A stretch of DNA of 59,124 nucleotides from Halomonas sp. KAO. GTDB lineage: Bacteria > Pseudomonadota > Gammaproteobacteria > Pseudomonadales > Halomonadaceae. Within the stretch, counting starts at the first letter, position 1; every line of letters starts with the position of its first letter. A program made the translations under genes and the position numbers. Location of the stretch: contig NZ_JADNRL010000025.1 of the NCBI RefSeq assembly GCF_015595025.1, positions 1 through 59,124 of the forward strand, read 5' to 3'. Under the pieces are notes generated by a model, which ran no database searches, was not told the DNA's origin, and saw only the letters and a list, made by a program, of their open reading frames with translations. Shown here piece by piece: positions 1 through 10,387 of the stretch.

Positions 1-88
1 AGCGAGACCAGCTGGTTGATAGGCCGGATGTGGAAGCGCTGCAAGGCGTTGAGCTAACCGGTACTAATGGCCCGTGAGGCTTGACCAT
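1..88 (+). rRNA. rrl: 23S ribosomal RNA, 3' end only
   Basis: The window opens inside the last part of a 23S rRNA gene. The segment with GAGCTAACCGGTACTAATGG and the following CCGTGAGGCTTGACC is the highly conserved 3' terminus (end of domain VI) of bacterial 23S rRNA. The mature end is placed by similarity to the E. coli terminus and could be off by a few bases. The 5S gene follows after an 81-base spacer with no tRNA, so this is the distal end of a standard rRNA operon transcribed toward the right. Confidence 0.95.
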
Positions 89-169
89 ATAACACCCAAG
101 GGGTCTGTGATGACCCACGACGCCGGGTACCTCTTGAAACCTCTCGGCTCAGCATGAATCACCCCTTTT

Positions 170-289
170 CGCCTGACGACCATAGCGAGCGTGAACCACC
201 TGATCCCATGCCGAACTCAGCAGTGAAACCGCTCCGCGCCGATGGTAGTGTGGGGCCTCCCCATGCGAGAGTAGGTCATCGTCAGGCAC
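170..289 (+). rRNA. rrf: 5S ribosomal RNA
   Basis: This is a complete 5S rRNA of 120 bases. The conserved core CCATGCCGAACTCAG and the segment GATGGTAGTGTGGGG are present. The terminal stem is visible as GCCTGAC at 171-177 pairing with GTCAGGC at 281-287. It is the last gene of the rRNA operon and converges on valS, with several hairpin terminators between them. Confidence 0.97.
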
Positions 290-296
290 TTATTCA

Positions 297-331
297 GAAA
301 CCCCGGCCCATGGTCGGGGTTTCGTCGTTTT
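297..331 (+). terminator. rRNA operon terminator, first hairpin
   Basis: AAACCCCG (298-305) and CGGGGTTT (315-322) form a stem with a 9-base loop just after the 5S gene, followed by a T-rich tail ending in TTTT. This fits an intrinsic terminator of the rRNA operon. Confidence 0.8.
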
Positions 332-392
332 AGGGCCTCCCCATGGAGAGTCCCGGAGTGCCGGCCAAGTCATCGTCAGGCACTTATACCGA
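332..392 (+). repeat. Degenerate copy of the 5S rRNA 3' end (first)
   Basis: Two blocks match the 3' end of the 5S gene. GGGCCTCCCCATG plus GAGAG (333-350) matches 253-271 with one base missing. GTCATCGTCAGGCACTTAT (369-387) is identical to 275-293. Between the blocks lies an unrelated GC-rich insert (about 351-367). The copy cannot form a 5S RNA and is followed by its own terminator hairpin, as the real gene is. It is best read as a rearranged remnant of an rRNA operon end. Confidence 0.8.
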
Positions 393-393
393 G

Positions 394-427
394 AAAACCC
401 CGGGCATTCAGTTGCTCGGGGTTTTTT
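394..427 (+). terminator. Second terminator after the rRNA operon
   Basis: AAAACCCCG (394-402) pairs with CGGGGTTTT (417-425), followed by further T residues (TTTTTT in all). This is a strong intrinsic terminator shape directly behind the first degenerate 5S remnant. Confidence 0.8.
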
Positions 428-452
428 CATGGCAGGGACCTGCCCCTGCAGC

Positions 453-536
453 CTCCCGGAATGCCGGCCATCGAGGCGCCGCTCATCGGAGCTCGGCGCC
501 CCGGGACAACGGCCGGAATAACTCCAGGCACTTACC
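453..536 (+). repeat. Second, more diverged remnant of the 5S-end/terminator unit
   Basis: The words TCCCGGAATGCCGGCCA (about 454-470) and CCAGGCACTTACCG (about 523-536) echo the insert (TCCCGGAGTGCCGGCCA at 351-367) and the CAGGCACTTATACCG of the first remnant. A GC-rich block lies between them. The resemblance is short but in the same order and again sits directly before a terminator hairpin. It probably derives from the same unit. Confidence 0.5.
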
Positions 537-539
537 GGA

Positions 540-577
540 AAAAGCCTCGAGCTCATCATGAGCTCGGGGCTTTTTTC
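540..577 (+). terminator. Third terminator after the rRNA operon
   Basis: A long stem is formed by AAGCC-CGAGCTCAT and ATGAGCTCG-GGCTT (542-572, one mismatch) and is followed by TTTTTT. It is the third rightward terminator in under 300 bases. Confidence 0.8.
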
Positions 578-624
578 GTTTGGGCCGCCGAACGAAAGAG
601 ATGTCTCGGCGGGCAGTTGGGCAT

Positions 625-654
625 GAAAAAGCCCGGCCATATGGCCGGGCTTGG
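625..654 (-). terminator. valS terminator (possibly bidirectional)
   Basis: The near-perfect palindrome AAGCCCGGCCATATGGCCGGGCTT (629-652) lies 20 bases beyond the valS stop codon. Read leftward it is followed by a T tract (the complement of the A run at 626-630). It would end valS transcription. Confidence 0.8.
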
Positions 655-671
655 ATGTCGCCAGGATGTGC

Positions 672-3515
<2,844 letters not shown>

Positions 3516-3589
3516 GGGCGTTTCGGGTCCAGAATAGGCACCGCCGGCCTGATGGCCGGGCGGCAGGAATGGCGACGAAAATGGGGTCA

Positions 3590-3619
3590 ATTATAGCCCG
3601 GCGGGGTAGTCGGCGTCAG
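3590..3619 (-). promoter_or_regulatory. Candidate valS promoter
   Basis: On the minus strand a perfect TATAAT (complement of 3590-3595) has CTGACG (complement of 3614-3619) 18 bases upstream as a weak -35. This would start valS transcription in the holC 3' end, leaving a leader of about 65-70 bases. It is a sequence match only. Confidence 0.4.
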
Positions 3620-4062
3620 CCTGACTGACTGCGCAGCTGATGCGCCTTGACCGGGTAGCCGCGTTGCTTGTAGGTCTGCCAGCACTTTCGCTTGGCGGTC
3701 AGCACCGCCTGGTGCTGGTTGATGATCTCGGCGACACGCTCGAAGCGCGAGAACCACTCGGGAATGCCGGGCGATAGATTGAGCAGCGCCTGGGCGGGGC
3801 GCTCGGGGGGTGGCGGTTCGGCCCAGCCGATGGTGACCGCCACCTGCTCGGCGAGGGCGTCATCGGCCAAGGCATGGGGCACATAGGCGTCGGCTCGGAA
3901 GGTCCAGAGCGCCTTGTCGAGCTCCCGGGCCATGGCTTCATCCTCGGCGTGCAGGTGCAGCCGGTAGCCCTTGCGCTGAATGGTCTCGGCCAGCCGGCAG
4001 GCGAAGTCGAGACGCGCCTCCAGGGTGGTGTCGGGGAGGACGTAGAAATCGATCTGGGTCAT
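3616..4062 (-). CDS. holC: DNA polymerase III chi subunit (HolC)
   Basis: This is the clamp-loader accessory subunit that links the polymerase III holoenzyme to single-strand DNA-binding protein. The 148-residue protein starts MTQIDFYVL and has the typical HolC pattern (ACRLAETIQRKGYRLHLH near the N-terminus, WTFRADAYVPH in the middle). The frame stays open 27 codons further upstream, but that extension is the translation of a dispersed repeat (see 4073-4200) and is not conserved, so ATG at 4062 is used. In E. coli the order is pepA-holC-valS. Here ilvE lies between pepA and holC. Confidence 0.9.
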   Translation of the reverse strand: MTQIDFYVLPDTTLEARLDFACRLAETIQRKGYRLHLHAEDEAMARELDKALWTFRADAYVPHALADDALAEQVAVTIGWAEPPPPERPAQALLNLSPGIPEWFSRFERVAEIINQHQAVLTAKRKCWQTYKQRGYPVKAHQLRSQSG

Positions 4063-4072
4063 CTGAGTCTGC

Positions 4073-4200
4073 CCGGGGCTTCTCCTCGTGGCAGGCCTTT
4101 GCGGAGGCGCTGTGAATACTTCCCTGTACGCTACCGACGCCATCCCTGACGCAGGACCTCCGCGTCGGCCTGCCCTTCGGCGCCCCTCGCCTCGGTGGTG
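4073..4200 (+). repeat. Dispersed intergenic repeat, copy A
   Basis: This segment between ilvE and holC shares GGAGGCGCTGTGAA and the exact 20-base word CGCTACCGACGCCATCCCTG (4129-4148) with copy B at 54888-55014. It shares TACTTCCCTGTA with copy C near 46180. The outer ends carry complementary words in the best-preserved copy. It lies outside conserved coding sequence but falsely lengthens the holC frame. Confidence 0.75.
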
Positions 4201-4254
4201 AGAGCCGCGATAGCAGCGGAGCCGCTGAGCGGGTCCGTCGCGGCGACTTCGCTG

Positions 4255-5355
4255 TTACACCAGCCTGGTCAGCCAGCCGTGTGTATCCTCGGCACGACCA
4301 TACTGCAGGTCGAGCAGCTTGGCACGCAGGCGCTTGGCGATGGGGTTGCCGTTGTCGCCCGCCAGGCGGATGCGTTCCTGTTCGCTGACCAGCTCTCCTA
4401 CCGGGGTGATCACCGCCGCGGTACCGCAGGCGAAGACCTCGGTGATCTCGCCGTTGGCCGCGCCTTCACGCCACTCGTCGATGCTGATCGGGCGCTCCTC
4501 GGGTGTCAGCCCCTCGTCGCGTGCCAGGGTCAGTACCGAGTCGCGAGTCACGCCCTCGAGAATGGTGTCGGTCAGGCGAGGCGTCGCGATACGTCCGTCC
4601 TTGTAGACGAAGAACAGGTTCATGCCCCCTAGCTCCTCGATCCACTTGTTCTCGACGGCATCGAGGAAGGCGACCTGGCCGCAGCCGTTGGCGCTGGCCT
4701 CCTTCTGGGCCGCCAGGGAGGAGGCGTAGTTGCCGCCGCACTTGGCGAACCCGGTTCCCCCCGGAGCGGCACGCTTGTAGTGCTCGGTGAGCCAGATCGA
4801 GACCGGCTCGATGCCACCCTTGAAGTAGGCTGCAGCCGGCGAGGCGATCACGTAGTAGTCGACCTCATGGGACGGGCGCACGCCGAGGAAGCTTTCGCTG
4901 GCGATCATGAAGGGGCGCAGGTAGAGGCTGCACTCGTCCGCCTCGTTCTTCGGCGTGGGCACCCAGGGATGATCCTGGGCCAGCAGCGCCTTGATCGAAC
5001 CGATGAAGTCCGCGTCGGAAAGCTCCGGCAGGGCCAGACGGCGGGCGCTGCGGCGGAAGCGCTCGGCATTCTTCTCGGGGCGGAAGGTCCAGATGGAGCC
5101 ATCGGCATGCCGGTAGGCCTTGATGCCCTCGAAGATTTCCTGAGCGTAGTGCAGCACGGCAGCGGCAGGGTCCAGGGTCAGGGGGCCATAGGGAAGCACC
5201 CTGTGGCCGTGCCAGCCATCGTTCAAGGTCCAGCGCACATGGGCCATGTGATCGGTGAAGTACTGGCCGAAACCGGGGTTGGCGAGGATATCCTCGCGAA
5301 TGGCATCGGTGGTGGGGGCAGCGTGGGGAAGCAGGTCGAAGGTGTCAGTCGGCAC
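4255..5355 (-). CDS. ilvE: Branched-chain amino acid aminotransferase, type II
   Basis: PLP-dependent class IV aminotransferase for the last step of valine, leucine and isoleucine synthesis, and the first step of their breakdown. The 366-residue length and the segment GTGFAKCGGNYASSL place it with the longer, eukaryote-like BCAT group rather than the roughly 310-residue E. coli IlvE. K205 in FAKCGGNY is the expected PLP lysine. ELGGMNLFFV and the C-terminal ACGTAAVITPVG are family motifs. The start is GTG at 5355 with GGAG about 10 bases upstream. It stands between pepA and holC, separated from both by more than 190 bases. Confidence 0.93.
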   Translation of the reverse strand: MPTDTFDLLPHAAPTTDAIREDILANPGFGQYFTDHMAHVRWTLNDGWHGHRVLPYGPLTLDPAAAVLHYAQEIFEGIKAYRHADGSIWTFRPEKNAERFRRSARRLALPELSDADFIGSIKALLAQDHPWVPTPKNEADECSLYLRPFMIASESFLGVRPSHEVDYYVIASPAAAYFKGGIEPVSIWLTEHYKRAAPGGTGFAKCGGNYASSLAAQKEASANGCGQVAFLDAVENKWIEELGGMNLFFVYKDGRIATPRLTDTILEGVTRDSVLTLARDEGLTPEERPISIDEWREGAANGEITEVFACGTAAVITPVGELVSEQERIRLAGDNGNPIAKRLRAKLLDLQYGRAEDTHGWLTRLV

Positions 5356-5661
5356 GGCAAGGGGTCTCCGCTACATCCGGGGCCGTGGGCTCCGGGTCGG
5401 TAAAGAGGGCTCGGGCCGGCAGTGGCCCGGGTCGTGAGGTCATCGTCTACCCCATGAAAAAGGGGGCGCGAACAAAACGCAAGTCCTGAAAAGGGTCGCC
5501 GCGGCCTGAGCGCGGGGCAACGGTGCCAGGGCGACGAGAAGAAACTATGCCAGGGGCACCGGCAGCGCACAGGCGAGGGGCTCAGCGCCCCTCGGCGGGC
5601 CGGCCCTGCCGATGGTCAGCCCCGAGCGCTGAGTGGACGGATAACGTCGGGGCCACTCTGC
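5356..5661. other. Intergenic region between ilvE and pepA
   Basis: This 306-base region contains no convincing gene. It holds a GC-rich hairpin (GAGGGGC at 5575-5581 with GCCCCTC at 5587-5593) some 70 bases beyond pepA that could slow or end transcription, although no T tract follows. A second short hairpin lies near 5410-5435. It presumably contains the ilvE promoter on the minus strand, but I see no strong -10/-35 pair. A 32-codon minus-strand frame ending just inside ilvE is not rich in branched-chain codons, so a classical attenuator leader peptide is not supported. Confidence 0.5.
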
Positions 5662-7194
5662 TCAATCCGCCCTGGTGTCTATGCTGGTCTCCACCTCGGC
5701 ATCGGCCTCGCGGTCCAGCAGGTACTGGGTCAGCAGGCCCACGGGGCGGCCGCTGGCTCCCTTCTGCTTGCCGGATGCCCAGGCGGTGCCGGCGATGTCC
5801 AGATGGGCCCAGGGAAAGCGGTCGGCGAAGCGCGACAGGAAACAGGCGGCGGTGATGGTGCCCGCCGGGCGGCCGCCGATATTGGCCAGGTCGGCGAAGT
5901 TGGAGTCGAGCTGCTCCTGGTACTCGTCCCACAGCGGCAGATGCCAGGCGCGGTCCCAGGCGGCCTCGCCGGCATCCAGCAGGTCCAGGACCAGATCGTC
6001 GTCGTTGGACAGCAGGCCCGTGGCGTGATGGCCAAGGGCGATGATGCAGGCGCCGGTCAGGGTCGCGATATCCACCACACTGGCGGGTTCGAAGCGCTCC
6101 GCATAGGTGAGGGCGTCGCACAGTACCAGGCGGCCTTCGGCGTCGGTATTGAGTACCTCCACCGAGAGGCCCTTGAGGGTCTTGATGATATCACCAGGCT
6201 TGGTGGCCCGGCCGTCGGGCATGTTCTCGGCAGCGGCCACGATCGCCACCAGGTTGACCCTGGGACGGATGCCGAGGGTCGCCTTCAGCGTGCCGAACAC
6301 GCTGGCCGCGCCGCACATGTCGAACTTCATCTCGTCCATGGCCTCGCCGGGCTTCAGCGAGATGCCACCGGTGTCGAAGGTGATGCCCTTGCCGACCAGG
6401 ACATGGGGGGCCTCGTCGGGGTCATCCGCTCCCTGGTAGCGCATGACGATCAGGCGTGAGGGCTGTTCGCTGCCGCGGCCCACGGAAAGCAGGCTATGGG
6501 CGCCCAGCGTCTCGAGGGCCGCCTCGTCGAGGATCTCTACCTGCAGGTCGCCATCGGCGTCCTGGCCCAGCGCCTCGGCCTGCTCGGCCAGGTAGCTCGG
6601 GGTGCAGACATTGCCGGGCAGGTTGCCCAGGGTACGGGCGTAGTTGATGCCCTGGCCCAGGGCATCGCCGATGCGGGCGCCTTCGGCGGCGGCCCTGGCA
6701 TCACTCTCCTCGTTGGCCAGCAGTTCGACCCGCGCCAGGCGTGGCGTGGGCGCCTTCTCGGACTTGAACTCCTCGAAGCGATAGAGCGCGCGATGGGCGG
6801 CCTCGGCAACCATGCGTGCCTTCCAGTCGACGCCGCGTTCCGTCAACGGGACCTCGGTGAAGGCCATGGTCACTTCGTCCAGCGACAGGCTCGCCAGGAA
6901 GGTGAAGGTGGCATCCAGAGCCTTGCGGAAGGCCGCTTCCCGACACGTCTCGCGCTTGCCCAGGCCCACCAGCAGCAGGCGGTCGGTGGAGAGACCCGGC
7001 GCGAAGGGAACCAGCTGCACGTTGCCCAGCCTGGCGTCGAAATCACCACGCTCGAGCAGCTGTGTGATCAAGCGCTCGCTGGCGTCGTTGAGGCGGGCGG
7101 CGGTGGGCAGCAGAGCCTCGTCCTTGAATACCGGGATGACGATACAGGCGCTTTCGACCTTGGCGGGGCTACCCGTCCTGACAGGGAATTCCAT
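5662..7194 (-). CDS. pepA: Leucyl aminopeptidase, M17 family (PepA)
   Basis: Cytosolic two-metal aminopeptidase that removes N-terminal residues from peptides. Some family members also bind DNA. At 510 residues it has the normal length. The M17 signature NTDAEGRL is near residue 360, and the metal/active-site segments VGKGITFDTGGISLKP and FDMCGAASV precede it. The frame is open for 48 codons upstream, but MEFPVRTG at 7194 is the usual N-terminus. It is divergently arranged from lptF across a 136-base gap, a widely conserved arrangement. Confidence 0.96.
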   Translation of the reverse strand: MEFPVRTGSPAKVESACIVIPVFKDEALLPTAARLNDASERLITQLLERGDFDARLGNVQLVPFAPGLSTDRLLLVGLGKRETCREAAFRKALDATFTFLASLSLDEVTMAFTEVPLTERGVDWKARMVAEAAHRALYRFEEFKSEKAPTPRLARVELLANEESDARAAAEGARIGDALGQGINYARTLGNLPGNVCTPSYLAEQAEALGQDADGDLQVEILDEAALETLGAHSLLSVGRGSEQPSRLIVMRYQGADDPDEAPHVLVGKGITFDTGGISLKPGEAMDEMKFDMCGAASVFGTLKATLGIRPRVNLVAIVAAAENMPDGRATKPGDIIKTLKGLSVEVLNTDAEGRLVLCDALTYAERFEPASVVDIATLTGACIIALGHHATGLLSNDDDLVLDLLDAGEAAWDRAWHLPLWDEYQEQLDSNFADLANIGGRPAGTITAACFLSRFADRFPWAHLDIAGTAWASGKQKGASGRPVGLLTQYLLDREADAEVETSIDTRAD

Positions 7195-7218
7195 GGCGTC
7201 TCCACAAGACAAGCGTTG

Positions 7219-7243
7219 GGGGTTACAGGCAATTGGGGTTACA
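7219..7243 (+). promoter_or_regulatory. Direct repeat GGGGTTACA in the pepA-lptF divergent region
   Basis: The 9-base word GGGGTTACA occurs twice, at 7219-7227 and 7235-7243, 16 bases apart start to start. It lies between two divergent start codons. Same-face spacing of about one and a half helical turns is compatible with a tandem protein-binding site. No known regulator is recognised. Confidence 0.35.
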
Positions 7244-7266
7244 AGCGTAGGGGGATTCTGGATAAT
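7238..7266 (+). promoter_or_regulatory. Candidate lptF promoter
   Basis: GATAAT (7261-7266) matches a sigma-70 -10 box in five of six bases and has GTTACA (7238-7243) 17 bases upstream as a partial -35. The distance to the lptF start is about 65 bases. Confidence 0.35.
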
Positions 7267-7330
7267 GCCGACACGTTGCCGTGTCGCCCAGTGTACCCAA
7301 GGCATGGCCCCATTGCATGGCAGACGCCGC

Positions 7331-8413
7331 ATGATCATCTTTCGTTATCTGACCCGCGAGATCCTGCTGACCATGGCCGCCGTTGCCGGCGTGCTGCTGC
7401 TGGTCATCATGGGTAGCCGCTTCATTCGCTACTTCAGCAACGCCGCCGAGGGCGAGATCCCCGCCAGCATTCTTGGCACCCTGATGTTGCTGCATCTGCC
7501 GGGGTTTCTGGAGCTAATTCTGCCCCTGGCATTCTTCCTGGGGATCCTGCTCGCCTATGGCCAGCTCTACCTGAACAGCGAGATCACCGTGCTGGTGGCC
7601 TGCGGCACCAGCCCCAACCGGCTGCTGCAGGTGAGCCTGGTGCCGGCGACCCTGGTGGCTGTGCTGGTGGGGCTGTGCAGCCTGTGGCTGACGCCGGCGG
7701 GTGCGCTGGAGACCGAGACGCTGCTCGAGGATCAGCGCAGCCGCGTTGACTTCTCCACCCTCGGACCCGGGCGCTTCCAGGAGTTCGGTAGTGGGCGTAC
7801 CGCCTACATCGAAGGGATCAGCGAAGATGGCAGCGAGATGCGCGGCGTCTTTATCAGCGAGCGCCAGCGGCGCAGCGATGGCACTCCCGAGAGCGTGGTG
7901 ACTCGCGCCGAGGGGGGGCACCAGGTGCTGGATGACGAGACTGGGAGTCGCTTCCTGGTGCTGAGCGATGGTGAGCGCTACAGCGTCGAGCCTGGCCGGC
8001 ATCAGGCCGAGCGGCTCGAGTTCGACACCTATGCGGTGCGCCTGTCACGAACCGAGACGCTGCGCGAGCTTGACTCCCCGGAGCTTGCCACCACCCGGGA
8101 GCTGCTTGGTGATGCCTCGCCCGAAGCCCGCGCCCAGCTGCAGTGGCGGGTAAGCATGCCGCTGATGGTGTTTATCCTGACCCTGCTGGCGATGCCGCTC
8201 TCGCGGGTCAATCCGCGCCAGGGGCGCTTCGCCAAGCTGCTGCCGGCGATCTTCCTGCATGTGGCCTACCTGAGCCTGCTGCTGGCGGCACTGGATGCCA
8301 TCGGGCGTGGCAATCTGCCGGCCGTGATAGGCATGTGGCCGATCCACGGTGCCTTCCTGGCGCTGGGCGGGTGGATGACGATACGCGCCCAGCGCAAGGG
8401 GATGAGTGGATGA
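7331..8413 (+). CDS. lptF: LPS export ABC transporter permease LptF
   Basis: Inner-membrane permease half of the LptB2FG transporter that extracts lipopolysaccharide and passes it to the LptC-LptA bridge. The 360 residues start MIIFRYLTREILLT and show the family topology: three N-terminal membrane segments, a periplasmic beta-jellyroll domain (about 120-265) and three C-terminal segments. The frame runs upstream much further, but that part is antisense to pepA, so ATG at 7331 is chosen. The stop overlaps the lptG start (ATGA), which suggests translational coupling. Confidence 0.95.
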   Translation: MIIFRYLTREILLTMAAVAGVLLLVIMGSRFIRYFSNAAEGEIPASILGTLMLLHLPGFLELILPLAFFLGILLAYGQLYLNSEITVLVACGTSPNRLLQVSLVPATLVAVLVGLCSLWLTPAGALETETLLEDQRSRVDFSTLGPGRFQEFGSGRTAYIEGISEDGSEMRGVFISERQRRSDGTPESVVTRAEGGHQVLDDETGSRFLVLSDGERYSVEPGRHQAERLEFDTYAVRLSRTETLRELDSPELATTRELLGDASPEARAQLQWRVSMPLMVFILTLLAMPLSRVNPRQGRFAKLLPAIFLHVAYLSLLLAALDAIGRGNLPAVIGMWPIHGAFLALGGWMTIRAQRKGMSG

Positions 8414-9474
8414 TTGCCGATCGCTTCGACCGCTACCTGGCACGCAACGTGCTGGGTGCCATCATCGTCGTCCAGGTGGTGCTGCTGGGGCTCGACCTGG
8501 TGATCACCTATATCAACGACCTGGGCGATGTGGAGGGAGACTATGGCGCCTTGCAGGTGCTGCTCTACCTGTTGATGCGCCTGCCCTGGCGGCTCTACCA
8601 GTATGCGCCGGTGGCGGTGCTGATCGGTGCGCTGATCGGCCTGGGGGGCATGGCCTCGAGCAATGAACTCACCGTGATGCGCGCCGCCGGCCGCTCCCTG
8701 GTGCGGATCCTCTGGGGCGCAATGAAGCCGATCATCCTGGTGGTGATCGTGGTGCTGTTTATCGCCGAATATGTCTCCCCGCGAACCGAGCAGTTTGCCA
8801 GCGCCTGGCGGGTCGAGAAGATCCAGGGGGCCGGTACCCTGGTGACCGAGCGCGGTGGCTGGCAGCGGGAGGGCGACAGCTTCTACCGCTTCGGCGCCAT
8901 TCGTGCCGATGATACCGTGCTCGATCTCACCCGTTACCGCTTCGAGGGACAGCGCCTGATCGAGGCGATGAGCGCCGCGCGGGCGGTCTGGCAGGAGGAG
9001 CGCTGGGTGCTGGAAGACGTGGCGGTAACACGATTTACCGAACAGGCGACCGAGGCCCGGCGCCTCGAGACCCGGGAGTGGGATACCCAGCTGACCCCGG
9101 AGCAGCTTTCGCGGCTGTTGCGCGACGTCCAGAGCCAGTCGCCGAGTGAGCTATGGGCCTATGCCAGCTACCTGCGCGACCAGGGACAACAGGCCACCCA
9201 GCCGCTGCTCTACTTCTGGCAGAAGATGCTGCTGCCGCTGACCATGGGGTCGCTGGTGCTGGTGGCCGCCTCCTTCGTGTTCGGTCCGTTGCGCAGCGTG
9301 GCCGCCGGCACGCGGGTGTTCTATGGCGTGATCACCGGCCTGGCGTTCAAGTATCTGCAGGACCTGCTGGCACCGGCCTCCACGGTGTTCGGCTTCTCGC
9401 CGGCCTGGGCGGTACTGGCACCGACCCTTATCTGTGTCGTGGTAGGGGTTCTCCTGCTGCGCCGCAACGGTTAA
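8410..9474 (+). CDS. lptG: LPS export ABC transporter permease LptG
   Basis: Partner permease of LptF in the LPS exporter. The 354-residue protein has the same six-helix plus periplasmic-domain layout, beginning MIADRFDRYLARNVLGAI. It overlaps lptF by four bases. The C-terminal half (LPLTMGSLVLVAASFVFGPLR) is a typical LptG membrane segment followed by a conserved RS-type turn. Confidence 0.95.
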   Translation: MIADRFDRYLARNVLGAIIVVQVVLLGLDLVITYINDLGDVEGDYGALQVLLYLLMRLPWRLYQYAPVAVLIGALIGLGGMASSNELTVMRAAGRSLVRILWGAMKPIILVVIVVLFIAEYVSPRTEQFASAWRVEKIQGAGTLVTERGGWQREGDSFYRFGAIRADDTVLDLTRYRFEGQRLIEAMSAARAVWQEERWVLEDVAVTRFTEQATEARRLETREWDTQLTPEQLSRLLRDVQSQSPSELWAYASYLRDQGQQATQPLLYFWQKMLLPLTMGSLVLVAASFVFGPLRSVAAGTRVFYGVITGLAFKYLQDLLAPASTVFGFSPAWAVLAPTLICVVVGVLLLRRNG

Positions 9475-9489
9475 GACAAGGAGAGCGTC

Positions 9490-9966
9490 ATGCCACACCG
9501 CTTGCCCAATCTCGATGACGTCTGGCCCGCCGGCCTCGGCCGCCGGCTGGGTGCCATGCTCTACGACGCCTTCCTGGTAGCCGCCATCTGGTTGCTGGTG
9601 GCCGGGTTGCATCTGCTGGTGGTGCGCCACCTGATCGGCCTGCCCGCTGAACAGGTCGGGATGGGGGTCGCGCAGGTCGCTTCCCTGCGCTTTGGCATGC
9701 TGGCGTCGGCGTTCGCCTTCTTCGCCTTCTTCTGGTGTCGTGGTGGCATGACCCTGGGCATGCAGGCCTGGCGGCTGCGGGTGCAGACCCTGGATGGCTG
9801 CACCATCACCCTGCGCCAGGCCATGGTGCGCTATCTGGTGGCCTGGCTCTCCGTGGCCACCCTGGGGCTGGGCTACCTGTGGGTGTTGTTCGATGCCGAG
9901 CGGCGCAGCTGGCCCGATATCGCCTCGGGGACCCAGGTGGTGGTACTCCCCAAGACATCCCGCTAG
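9490..9966 (+). CDS. RDD family membrane protein
   Basis: A 158-residue inner-membrane protein of the RDD family, named for an Arg-Asp-Asp pattern, here RRLGAMLYDAFLV. Three to four hydrophobic segments are visible (about 24-50, 70-90 and 115-135). The substrate and role are unknown. An AAGGAG ribosome-binding site stands 7 bases before ATG. Its position 15 bases after lptG suggests co-transcription with the LPS exporter genes, but a functional link is not shown. Confidence 0.8.
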   Translation: MPHRLPNLDDVWPAGLGRRLGAMLYDAFLVAAIWLLVAGLHLLVVRHLIGLPAEQVGMGVAQVASLRFGMLASAFAFFAFFWCRGGMTLGMQAWRLRVQTLDGCTITLRQAMVRYLVAWLSVATLGLGYLWVLFDAERRSWPDIASGTQVVVLPKTSR

Positions 9967-10028
9967 CCCTGATCCCGCTCGCCGGGCATTGACCGGCGTC
10001 AGTCATTGACCCCGTTGCGGTTGCAATA

Positions 10029-10048
10029 CCTTATGCGAATCATTTACA
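10029..10048 (+). promoter_or_regulatory. Fur-box candidate upstream of bfd
   Basis: The stretch around TGCGAATCATTTACA (10034-10048) matches the 7-1-7 Fur inverted repeat TGATAATCATTATCA in 11 of 15 positions, with an intact AATCATT core. It lies about 30-50 bases before the bfd start, where Fur would block transcription under iron-replete conditions. That control is known for bfd in other bacteria. Confidence 0.65.
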
Positions 10049-10079
10049 TTTGTCTCGCTATCCAACGCGAGGAATTCGC

Positions 10080-10286
10080 ATGTACGTCTGCATCTGCAAG
10101 GGAGTTTCCGATCGCCGCATCCGCCAGGTGGTGGAAGAGGGGGCACGTAGCTGGCGCGAGGTCCAGGCCGAGACCGGCTGTGGCACCCAGTGCGGCAAGT
10201 GTGCCTGCGTCGGCAAGAGCCTGACCCGCGAGGCGGTGAAGGAGGAGCTAATGCAGGCCTCTACGGATCTTGCCTACGCGGTGTAA
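10080..10286 (+). CDS. bfd: Bacterioferritin-associated ferredoxin (Bfd)
   Basis: A 68-residue [2Fe-2S] protein that docks on bacterioferritin and reduces its iron core so that iron can be released. All four ligands sit at the E. coli positions: C4 and C6 in MYVCICKG, and C38 and C41 in GTQCGKC. ATG at 10080 is chosen over one 10 codons earlier because the family begins MYVCIC and a GAGG site stands before it. It lies directly before bfr and after a Fur-box candidate. Confidence 0.93.
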   Translation: MYVCICKGVSDRRIRQVVEEGARSWREVQAETGCGTQCGKCACVGKSLTREAVKEELMQASTDLAYAV

Positions 10287-10387
10287 CGGCGCCGGCACCT
10301 CCGCTTCCCCGCTGTCGAGGTTTGGCAATCGCCATCGCGGCGTGCCAAGCTTGGGGATGACTCCCCCATGTCATGAGAGGCAGATCC

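Noticed and set aside
89..169. A tRNA gene between 23S and 5S, or after 5S
   Set aside because: The 81-base spacer and the 290-640 region were read for a cloverleaf with TTC and CCA-type ends. None was found; the structures seen are terminator hairpins.
5353..5455. A leader peptide for attenuation before ilvE (32-codon frame beginning ATGACCTCACG on the minus strand)
   Set aside because: It has no run of Leu, Val or Ile codons and no clear alternative stem-loop pair, so a classical attenuator is not supported.
7331..7340. A longer LptF starting at 6812
   Set aside because: The extra 173 codons are antisense to pepA; MIIFRYLTREILL at 7331 matches the family start.
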